Made by a program: the position numbers and the translations under genes. Below are positions 1 to 8,409 of a stretch of 54,238 bases of DNA, piece by piece. Every line of letters starts with the position of its first letter. The stretch's first letter is position 1. Source of the DNA: Planctomycetota bacterium (GTDB lineage: Bacteria > Planctomycetota > UBA1135 > UBA2386); the NCBI GenBank assembly GCA_019636245.1, contig JAHBXX010000031.1, positions 1 to 54,238 on the forward strand, written 5' to 3'. Under the pieces are notes generated by a model that was not told where the DNA came from, made no database searches, and saw only the letters and a program-made list of their open reading frames with translations.

Positions 1-286
1 GGCCCGCGAACCGCGCCAACGACCCTCGCGGGCAACCCACCATGGCATCACCGGCACCGCGGCAACCCAGGCCCGGGACTGCCCTTGCACGATCCAGCCT
101 CGCCGCGGGGCCGCCGCCGACAGGGTCGCAGAAAAATCTCGCGCCAAGCCTCTGCGGTCTCTTCGCCGAAGCGGCAGCATAGCCAGCCCTGCCCACAGCA
201 GGAACGGCTCTCGCTGCAGCCGTCACCGGCCCATCGATCCGCGCCGGCCTCTCCGCACCGAGGCACCCTCCCGCGCGCCGACGCCT
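1..286. other. No supported gene at left edge
   Basis: No open frame here has a recognisable protein family, a signal peptide or a plausible ribosome binding site. The open frames on both strands are low-complexity Arg/Ala/Pro/Ser-rich products of GC-rich DNA. The stretch lies downstream of the minus-strand peroxiredoxin gene, so it probably holds its 3' flank. No strong terminator hairpin was recognised. Confidence 0.5.
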
Positions 287-928
287 TCAGCGTGGGGACC
301 GGTCCCGCCGAGCCGCAACCCCGCCCTTCTTCGCCGGCTTCGCGACGACCTTCTTCCCAGCCTTCTTCCCAGCCTTCTTCCCAGCCTTCTTCGCGGCCTT
401 CTTCGCGGCCTTCTTCGCCACCTCCCCCCGCGCCTTCGGCGCCGACTCGCCGCCCGCCGCTCCGCCGCGCAGTTCCGCGAGCCGCCGCGCCACCTGTTCG
501 GCGTGTCCGGCCGCGCGCACCGTCGCCCAATGGTGCGCAACCTTGCCGTCCGGATCGATCAGCACCGTCGACCGGATCACCCCCTCCACCTCGCGCCCGT
601 ACATCTTCTTCTTGCCGAACGCCCCGTACGCCAGCATCACCTTGCGGTCGGCGTCGGTCAGCAGCGTGATGCCTAGCCGGTGCTTGGCGCGGAACTTCGT
701 GTGCGCCGCCGCGCCGTCGGCGCTGCAGCCGAGCACCGTGGCGCCCAGCCGCCGGAAGTCCGGCAACCGGTCGGTGAACTCACACGCCTCGACGGTGCAG
801 CCGGGCGTGTCGTCCTTCGGGTAGAAGTAGAGCACGACCCACTGGCCGCGCAGGCCGGCGAGGTCGACGGCCTTGCCGTCGTGGTCGGGGAGGGAGAACG
901 GGGGCGCGGGACGGCCGATGGCGGGCAT
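287..928 (-). CDS. bcp: Bcp/PrxQ-type thiol peroxiredoxin with Lys/Ala-rich tail
   Basis: Thioredoxin-fold peroxidase (213 aa) that reduces hydrogen and organic peroxides in the cytoplasm. The AhpC/TSA domain covers about residues 1-155. The peroxidatic motif DDTPGCTVEACEF places the catalytic Cys at 44 and a resolving Cys at 49, the spacing of the two-Cys Bcp/PrxQ class. From about residue 165 the protein continues into a Lys/Ala/Gly tail of repeated AKKA/GKKA units, which is beyond the usual Bcp length of about 155 aa. Such tails are common in high-GC bacteria and probably bind nucleic acid or polyanions (inference). The start was chosen at the ATG reading MPAIGRPAP, where family similarity begins; the open frame continues upstream but looks like a shadow. 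It is divergent from the cytochrome locus, with about 126 bp between the two starts. Confidence 0.93.
   Translation of the reverse strand: MPAIGRPAPPFSLPDHDGKAVDLAGLRGQWVVLYFYPKDDTPGCTVEACEFTDRLPDFRRLGATVLGCSADGAAAHTKFRAKHRLGITLLTDADRKVMLAYGAFGKKKMYGREVEGVIRSTVLIDPDGKVAHHWATVRAAGHAEQVARRLAELRGGAAGGESAPKARGEVAKKAAKKAAKKAGKKAGKKAGKKVVAKPAKKGGVAARRDRSPR
350..421. repeat. 12-bp tandem repeat inside the bcp tail
   Basis: Six consecutive 12-bp units: three perfect copies of CTTCTTCCCAGC (350-385), two of CTTCTTCGCGGC (386-409) and one CTTCTTCGCCAC (410-421). On the minus strand they encode the repeated Lys-Lys-Ala/Gly units of the peroxiredoxin tail. The copies are identical at wobble positions, so the tail probably grew by slippage or unequal exchange and may vary in length between strains. 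Confidence 0.9.
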
Positions 929-1054
929 GCACCGATGATGCCCCGCCGCGCCGGCCGGGCAAGCGCGCCGCCGCGACCGGCCCGCTCCAGGACGTATTGC
1001 CGTGCCGCGGGCCGTCCGTTCGAGTATGCACGCACTCTCTCGCCCTCGTCGCCC

Positions 1055-2500
<1,446 letters not shown>

Positions 2501-2506
2501 GCGACC

Positions 2507-4225
2507 ATGCGCCGGCGCCTGCGAACCGTCGTGCCAGCGGTGTGCCTGCCAGGGCTCTACCTGGCGGCGCAGCAGCCGGCGCCGGAGCCCGTGCCGAAGC
2601 CGGCGGAGCCGCCGGCCGTGGTGCAGCCGGCCGAGCCCGAGCCGAAGCCGCCGGCCGACGAGGCCAAGGCCGCGGCCGAGATGCTGCGCAAGCGCCTGGG
2701 CCTGCAACCCGGGCCGCAGGAGGCGCCGCCCCCCGGCCCGCCGGTTCTGCCCCCCGCCCCGCCGGACGCGACGCCGACCACGGCGCCCGACCCCCAGGAG
2801 CCGCAGGCCCCGGCCGCGCAAGGCCAGGAGCCCGCGCCGACGGTCGATCCGACCGAGGCCGCCCGCCGGGCGATGCAGCGGCTCCTGCCGACTGCGCAGC
2901 CGCCGGCCGCCGCGCCGCTGCCGAACGCCACCGGCACACCCGAGCCCCTGGCGCCGGGCGCCGCCGGCCCGGGACTGCGCGCGGCGCCGCCGACCGAGGT
3001 CGGCCTGCCGTGGTCTGGCCAGCTCTACAGCCGCTACCGCGTGCGCCACGGGGCCGGCGCGACCGACCAGGACCTGATCGCCCGCCTCACCGTCGACGTC
3101 GGCCGCAGCGACCGCGACGACGTCACATTCCACTTCTCGGGGCGCGGCTTCGTCGACATCGACGGCCGGCGGGCGAACGATCCGTTCCCCGGCCTCGACC
3201 ACAGCTTCCAGGACCGGGTGAACGGCCGGCTCTACCGGGCCCACGTCGACTTCCACTCGCTGCCGCACGTCGAACTGGCGCGGCTCGGCCGCCAGGACCT
3301 GAACGAGACGCCGGTGCCGCTGACGTTCGACGGCCTGCGCGTCGACAGCGAACGGTTCGGCAGCCTGCGCGCCTGGTTGTCCGCCTACGGCGGCGTCACC
3401 GTGCACCAGTTCGAGGCGTCGTCGCGCGGCGACGCCGTGTTCGGCATGGCCTTCGGCCTGCAGCCCTGGACTGGCGCCCGCGTGCGCTTCGACGGCATGG
3501 ACCTGCGCGACGAGTACCTGGCCGTCGACCGGCAGAACGGGCTGATCGGCGCGCGCTGGTGGCAGGCGCTCGGCGCCGTGCAGCTGAACGGCCTGCACAC
3601 CTGGGTCGACGGCCGGGCGCGCGACCTGCAGCTCGGCGCCCGCGGCGAGGTCGAGTCGGCGGTGCGCTTCACCGTCGACTACCGCGGCCTGCTGACGACG
3701 CAGCGCGCGCAGGTGACCGAACTCGACCTCTACTTCGACATCGCCGCCGACTACCGGCCTTACCAGCAGGTGTCGGCGACCGTCGGCACCGACCTCGGCA
3801 CGTTCGCGACGATCGACGTCGGCGCCGACGTGCGCCGCCTCGACGAATCCAGCGACGAGGGCAGGTTCAACCGCGAGTTCGAGCGCCTGCACGCCGACCT
3901 CACGCTGCTCGACCTCGGCACACGCGGCCTGTCGCTGACGGTCTCCGGCAGCCTGTGGGACTCGACCGGCGAGAGCATGCGCACCGTCGCCGGCGACCTC
4001 GAGTACCGGCCCAACCCGGACCTGCGGCTGGTGCTCGGCACCGCCTACGACCTGTTCCGCTACGATCCGATCGCCGATCGCGAACGGCTGCACGTGCGGT
4101 CCTACTACCTGCGGCTCGACCACCGCGTCGACGTCGCCCTGCGCGTCGACGGCGGCTACGACTACGAGCGCGACGACTTCGACGAGTGGCACACCTTCCG
4201 GCTGGGAATGACATGGACCTTCTGA
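2507..4225 (+). CDS. Proline-rich outer-membrane beta-barrel, candidate porin of the cytochrome conduit
   Basis: Protein of 572 aa with a short signal-like N-terminus (cleavage near LAAQQ), a Pro/Ala/Glu-rich low-complexity stretch of roughly residues 24-165, and then about 400 residues of alternating polar and aromatic strands. It ends in Trp-Thr-Phe, the terminal Phe typical of outer-membrane beta-barrels recognised by BamA. There is no CXXCH motif. No barrel family was recognised by motif. It sits between the hexaheme quinol-oxidase-like gene and the 13-heme gene, and overlaps the latter by one base (TGATG). By position it is the candidate MtrB/PioB-like sheath that would thread a periplasmic multiheme protein through the outer membrane. 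That role is inference; a plain structural porin is the alternative. Confidence 0.75.
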   Translation: MRRRLRTVVPAVCLPGLYLAAQQPAPEPVPKPAEPPAVVQPAEPEPKPPADEAKAAAEMLRKRLGLQPGPQEAPPPGPPVLPPAPPDATPTTAPDPQEPQAPAAQGQEPAPTVDPTEAARRAMQRLLPTAQPPAAAPLPNATGTPEPLAPGAAGPGLRAAPPTEVGLPWSGQLYSRYRVRHGAGATDQDLIARLTVDVGRSDRDDVTFHFSGRGFVDIDGRRANDPFPGLDHSFQDRVNGRLYRAHVDFHSLPHVELARLGRQDLNETPVPLTFDGLRVDSERFGSLRAWLSAYGGVTVHQFEASSRGDAVFGMAFGLQPWTGARVRFDGMDLRDEYLAVDRQNGLIGARWWQALGAVQLNGLHTWVDGRARDLQLGARGEVESAVRFTVDYRGLLTTQRAQVTELDLYFDIAADYRPYQQVSATVGTDLGTFATIDVGADVRRLDESSDEGRFNREFERLHADLTLLDLGTRGLSLTVSGSLWDSTGESMRTVAGDLEYRPNPDLRLVLGTAYDLFRYDPIADRERLHVRSYYLRLDHRVDVALRVDGGYDYERDDFDEWHTFRLGMTWTF

Positions 4226-5247
4226 TGCCCGGATCCTCCCGGCCACGGCCCCGTTGGCCCTGGTGGCTGGCGCTCGCCGCGTGGCTGGCGGTCGCCGCCT
4301 GCCTGTCGCTGCCCGGTTCCCGGCGCACCGAGCCGTCGTTCCCGCACCGGGTGCACGTGATCGACAACGAACTCACGTGCACGTTCTGCCATCCGGGCGC
4401 CGTCGGCGGCGAACGTCCCGGCATGCCGCCGCCCGAACTCTGCGCCGCGTGCCACGACCGCTTCGACGCCGACAAGCCGCCCGAGCGCCGCGTCGCCGCC
4501 TTCTACGACGAGCGCAGCCGCTACCGCACCCTGGCCGACAGCTCGGTGCCGGCCGACGTGCAGTTCTCGCATCGACGGCACACGCTGGACGCGAAGCTCG
4601 ACTGCACGGCCTGCCACGGCGACGTGGCCCGGCGGGAGGAGGTGCCGCTGGCGCCGCTGGTGCAGAAGGCCGCCTGCATGGACTGCCACGCCCGCCACGG
4701 CAAGGCGAACGCCTGCGGCGAGTGCCACGCCGAGATCGACGAGCGCTGGCAGCCCGCGTCGCATCACCGCAACTGGATCCGCGGCCACGGCGACCTCGTA
4801 CGGGCCGGCAGCGAACGCAGCGCCGACCGCTGCGACCTCTGCCACCAGGACGCGCAGGGCTGCCTCGGCTGCCACCAGCAGATGCCGCCCGACGGCCACA
4901 ACAACAACTTCCGGCTGCGCACGCACGGGCTGCAGGCGTCGATGGACCGCTCGCGCTGCTTCGTCTGCCACACCCAGGACAGCTGCCAGCAGTGCCACCA
5001 GCAGGCGGCGCCACGCAGCCATCGCGGCGGCTTCGGTTCACCGCAGAACCGACACTGCACCGGCTGCCACCTGCCGCTCGCCGACACCGGTTGCGCGACC
5101 TGCCACCGCGCGGCGCCGGCGCACGAGACCGCACGGCCGTTGCCGCCCGACCACGTGCCGTCGATGAACTGCCGCCTCTGCCACGGCAACGGCCAGCCGC
5201 TGCCGCACCCCGACGGCGGCCACGTCTGCACCGCCTGCCATCGCTGA
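4225..5247 (+). CDS. 13-heme c-type cytochrome (MtrA/DmsE-like role)
   Basis: Protein of 340 aa with thirteen CXXCH heme-binding sites spread from about residue 50 to the last residues: CTFCH, CAACH, CTACH, CMDCH, CGECH, CDLCH, CLGCH, CFVCH, CQQCH, CTGCH, CATCH, CRLCH and CTACH. The N-terminus is a signal or anchor (WPWWLALAAWLAVAAC) with a possible lipobox VAAC. It may therefore be a lipoprotein, or a periplasmic protein after cleavage. Its length is close to that of Shewanella MtrA (about 330 aa, 10 hemes), but it has more hemes. The ATG at 4225 overlaps the stop of the barrel gene; an in-frame ATG at 4213 is an alternative. Translational coupling to the barrel gene supports a joint complex. 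Heme attachment would need a Ccm/Ccs system that is not in this window. Confidence 0.9.
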   Translation: MPGSSRPRPRWPWWLALAAWLAVAACLSLPGSRRTEPSFPHRVHVIDNELTCTFCHPGAVGGERPGMPPPELCAACHDRFDADKPPERRVAAFYDERSRYRTLADSSVPADVQFSHRRHTLDAKLDCTACHGDVARREEVPLAPLVQKAACMDCHARHGKANACGECHAEIDERWQPASHHRNWIRGHGDLVRAGSERSADRCDLCHQDAQGCLGCHQQMPPDGHNNNFRLRTHGLQASMDRSRCFVCHTQDSCQQCHQQAAPRSHRGGFGSPQNRHCTGCHLPLADTGCATCHRAAPAHETARPLPPDHVPSMNCRLCHGNGQPLPHPDGGHVCTACHR

Positions 5248-5250
5248 GCC

Positions 5251-5291
5251 GCGGCGGCGGTGTGGCCGTGGCGGCCGGAACCCGCCGCCGC
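5251..5291 (+). terminator. Possible hairpin after the 13-heme gene
   Basis: GCGGCGGCGG at 5251-5260 is the exact reverse complement of 5282-5291, separated by a 21-nt loop and starting three bases after the 13-heme stop codon. There is no T-run directly after it, so it could be a partial terminator or attenuator that sets the ratio between the first three genes and the decaheme gene. The trinucleotide-repeat nature of the arms makes chance pairing possible. Confidence 0.35.
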
Positions 5292-5400
5292 CGACCGCCC
5301 CGACCTTGTGCTTACGCACATTTTCGCGCGGCAACCGGCTCTACGGCCCTTCCCAAGCCGGTGCTCGGCTCGCCATGCTGTTCGTCATCCTTCCGTCATT

Positions 5401-5415
5401 CCCCGCCTCGCGGGG
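5401..5415 (+). promoter_or_regulatory. Hairpin adjoining the ribosome-binding region of the decaheme gene
   Basis: CCCCGC (5401-5406) pairs perfectly with GCGGGG (5410-5415) around a CTC loop, 7 bases before the ATG at 5423. The 3' arm runs into GGGGAAG, the only purine-rich candidate for ribosome binding. Folding could therefore mask translation initiation. Whether this is used as a regulatory switch is speculative. Confidence 0.35.
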
Positions 5416-5422
5416 AAGTCCC

Positions 5423-8209
5423 ATGACAACGCCACGCCCCACAACCCTCCCGTTCGCAAGTCCCTTCCGCCGCTGGACCCAGGCCCTGCTGGCCGGTGCG
5501 CTGGCCCTGGCCGTCGCCGGCTGCGACGACAACAACTCGTCGCCGGAGATCGGCACCGCGCCCGAGCCCACGGTCGGCCCCAACGACCCGCTGCCGGGCG
5601 TGGTCGTCGAGATCCAGGCCGTGCGCGGCGGCAGCGGCCCGAGCGGCCGCGCCCGCGCCGGCGACCGGCTGACCGTCGACTTCACGGTCAAGCGCGACAA
5701 CGGCGAGCCGCTGGAACTCGCCACCATGGCGCGCGCCGCCGCGATGGTCTCCGGCCCGACGTTCAACTACCAGCGCGTCATCGCCTCGCAGTCCGACGTG
5801 ATCGCCACCGCGGTCAAGACCGCGCTGGGCGCCTACAGCTACACGTTCGCCGTGCCGCTGCCGCAGACCTACCTGGCGCCGCTCAACGACACCGACGACA
5901 TCACGCTCGGCGAACTCACCGGCGAAGCGCTGCTGTCGGGCACCTACACGGTCGGCCTCGAGCTGCGCAAGGACTACGTCATCGACGGCGTCACCTACCG
6001 GGACCCCGGCAACACGACGTTCGACTTCCTGCTCGGCGACGCGACGACGATCGAGAAGCGCGAGGTCGTGACGCTGGCGAACTGCAACCAGTGCCACACC
6101 GAGCTGCGCGCCCACGGCGACAACCGCAACCAGATCACCAACTGCCTGCTGTGCCACACCACCGGCGCCGAGGACCGCAACACCGCGAGCGCGGCCGGCG
6201 GCACGCCCGGGGCCGCGATCGACTTCAAGGTGATGATCCACAAGATCCACGCCGGCAAGTACCTGCCCTCGGTGCTCGGCGTGACGACGAATCCGGACGG
6301 CTCGCGCAACTACAACGCGACGCCCAAGCCGTACCAGCTGGTCGGCTTCAACGACACCGTCCACGACTTCTCGCACGTCGCCTTCCCCGCGTGGCCGAGC
6401 TTCTACGCGCCGATGCCGCGCGACCAGGGCTTCACGGCGCTGAACACGCCGCCGACGACCGAAGGCGCGCGGCGACAGGGCCTCGAGAACTCGATGCGGC
6501 GCATGCCGGTCGAGTGCTCGAAGTGCCACGGCGACCCGGACGGGGACGGCCCGCTGCCGGCGCCGGCGCAGGGCGACCTGATCTGGTCGCAGCCGACGAT
6601 CGCCGCCTGCGCTTCGTGCCACGACGACTGGGTGCCCGATCACCTCTACACGGCGAACGGCCAGACGATGCCGATCCAGCGCGACGACGCCACCTGCAAG
6701 GAATGCCATCGGGTCAGCGGCACGCCGCTCGACGTCGTCGACGCGCACCTCCACCCGCTGGTCGATCCGGCGATCGCCACCGGGCTCGTGTTCGAGGTGA
6801 GCAAGGTCACCGACATCGGCAACGGCAACGGTCGCTTCGAGCCGGGCGAGAAGATCGAGGTCACGTTCCAGGCCAAGAACAACGCCGGCACGCCGGTGGC
6901 GGCCAGCAGCCTGAGCCGCATCGAGATGATCCTCAGCGGACCGACGACGAACCCGCAGATGATCAACTACCAGCGCCTCGGCCAGGCCTACTTCAGTGGC
7001 ACCGGCCCCTACACCTTCCGCATGCCCGAGATCGTGTTCTACGAGCGCATCGACAAGACGGCGCTCCAGACCACGTTCGCGACGTCGCGCGCCCCGCACT
7101 GGAACGTCTCGGGCGCGACCACCTCGCTGCGGCGCATCACCGGCCTCGGCAACAGCTCGAACCTCGCGGCGACGGCGACCGTGACCCAGAACTTCGTCGA
7201 CGTCACGCCCGGCGACGGCGCCCTGTTCGCCAAGGACAATTACATCGTCCTCGACAACGCCGACGCCGGCCTGCGCGAGTACATGCTGATCCAGTGGGTC
7301 GACGGCGACCGGCTGTGGTTCGGCTCCCAGTTCCGGCAGAACTACAAGCCGAACCTGAAGATCGCCCACGCGATCGGCGCCACCGTGCAGGTGGTCACGA
7401 CGACCGGGGTGCCGACCGGCGACTACACGCTCGACGCCGTGACCGGCATCTTCACCGAGGGCGTCGCCTTCGGCGACGCCTCGTTCCTGTGCACCTACTC
7501 GACGGACTTCGTGATCCCGTCGGTGTATCCGGGCGCCCTCGACGATTCGCCGGTGCTCGGCGAGGACTGGGGCGACTGGACCGGGCTGCCGCTGCTCAGC
7601 GGCACCTACACGCTCGACGTGCACGGCGCCCGCTCGCTCAACGTCGTGCGCTTCGGCGAGACGACGGGCTACACCGAGGGCGCGGACTCGACGGTCGTGA
7701 AGCTGCTGTTCGGCTCCGCCACCGAGGTCGTCGACGTCGAGCGCATCGACCCGAACGCCTGCTACGGCTGCCACGAGAACCTGCAGTTCCACGGCGGCAG
7801 CCGCCGCAGCGTCGAAGCCTGCCTGCAGTGCCACGGCACCGCCGGCGCCGAGAACACGCTGCTCTACGAGAACCCGACCGGCGGCAACCCGCTCGGCACC
7901 ACGGTGGAGTTCCGCCACGTGGTCCACAACTGGCACAACGGCGTGTTCCCGGGCATGCCGGGCGGCGTGCAGGACTGCGCCAAGTGCCATGGCGAGAACA
8001 CGGCCTGGACGCTGCCGGCGGCGCGGCTGCACCCGCAGCAGGCGCTGCCGACCCGCGCCTGGTTCGTCGCCTGCTCGTCCTGCCACAGCGACACGGCCGC
8101 CGTGGCCCACATGGACGCCAACACCAGCTTCGGCGGCGCCGAATCCTGCAGCGTCTGCCACGGCGAGAACGACAGCCTGGGCGTGCGCACGGTGCACAAG
8201 ATCAAGTGA
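5423..8209 (+). CDS. OmcA/MtrC-family decaheme outer-surface cytochrome lipoprotein
   Basis: Predicted 928 aa surface cytochrome that would deliver electrons to extracellular acceptors. The N-terminus has a long signal with a clean lipobox (LALAVAGC), followed by a DDNNSS linker. Ten CXXCH sites fall in two groups of five, as in the pentaheme domains of MtrC/OmcA. The first group is CNQCH, CLLCH, CSKCH, CASCH, CKECH; the second is CYGCH, CLQCH, CAKCH, CSSCH, CSVCH. Beta-rich segments precede each group, giving the order domain I (beta), II (5 hemes), III (beta), IV (5 hemes) known for the family. The start at MTTPRPTT puts the signal peptide at a normal distance; upstream in-frame codons lie in the leader. 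It lies 175 bp after the 13-heme gene and may have its own regulation. Export across the outer membrane would need a type II-like or other route not seen here. Confidence 0.93.
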   Translation: MTTPRPTTLPFASPFRRWTQALLAGALALAVAGCDDNNSSPEIGTAPEPTVGPNDPLPGVVVEIQAVRGGSGPSGRARAGDRLTVDFTVKRDNGEPLELATMARAAAMVSGPTFNYQRVIASQSDVIATAVKTALGAYSYTFAVPLPQTYLAPLNDTDDITLGELTGEALLSGTYTVGLELRKDYVIDGVTYRDPGNTTFDFLLGDATTIEKREVVTLANCNQCHTELRAHGDNRNQITNCLLCHTTGAEDRNTASAAGGTPGAAIDFKVMIHKIHAGKYLPSVLGVTTNPDGSRNYNATPKPYQLVGFNDTVHDFSHVAFPAWPSFYAPMPRDQGFTALNTPPTTEGARRQGLENSMRRMPVECSKCHGDPDGDGPLPAPAQGDLIWSQPTIAACASCHDDWVPDHLYTANGQTMPIQRDDATCKECHRVSGTPLDVVDAHLHPLVDPAIATGLVFEVSKVTDIGNGNGRFEPGEKIEVTFQAKNNAGTPVAASSLSRIEMILSGPTTNPQMINYQRLGQAYFSGTGPYTFRMPEIVFYERIDKTALQTTFATSRAPHWNVSGATTSLRRITGLGNSSNLAATATVTQNFVDVTPGDGALFAKDNYIVLDNADAGLREYMLIQWVDGDRLWFGSQFRQNYKPNLKIAHAIGATVQVVTTTGVPTGDYTLDAVTGIFTEGVAFGDASFLCTYSTDFVIPSVYPGALDDSPVLGEDWGDWTGLPLLSGTYTLDVHGARSLNVVRFGETTGYTEGADSTVVKLLFGSATEVVDVERIDPNACYGCHENLQFHGGSRRSVEACLQCHGTAGAENTLLYENPTGGNPLGTTVEFRHVVHNWHNGVFPGMPGGVQDCAKCHGENTAWTLPAARLHPQQALPTRAWFVACSSCHSDTAAVAHMDANTSFGGAESCSVCHGENDSLGVRTVHKIK

Positions 8210-8219
8210 CCGCGCGCGA

Positions 8220-8243
8220 GCCGGGGGGCCGGAGCCCCCCGGC
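8220..8243 (+). terminator. Strong GC hairpin ending the cytochrome locus
   Basis: A perfect 10-bp stem, GCCGGGGGGC (8220-8229) with GCCCCCCGGC (8234-8243), surrounds a CGGA loop. It begins 11 bases after the decaheme stop codon. No T-tract follows, which is common for hairpins in very GC-rich genomes. It separates the cytochrome genes from the export operon. Confidence 0.7.
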
Positions 8244-8409
8244 CCGTCAGGGGGAGAGAGCGCCGGGGGCGCCCGGGGAACGACGAGGCGGTTCCGGAGG
8301 TGTCGGGAACCGGCGACCCACCGTTGAGCCGGACCCTCCGCTCGCCTAGAAGCGGCGCCACCCCAAACCCTTGCGCGGGCCGACGCCGGCCGATGCGCCC
8401 CCGCCGCCG

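Noticed and set aside
350..421. CRISPR-like or other non-coding repeat array
   Set aside because: Units are only 12 bp, without spacers, and lie in frame within the peroxiredoxin tail.
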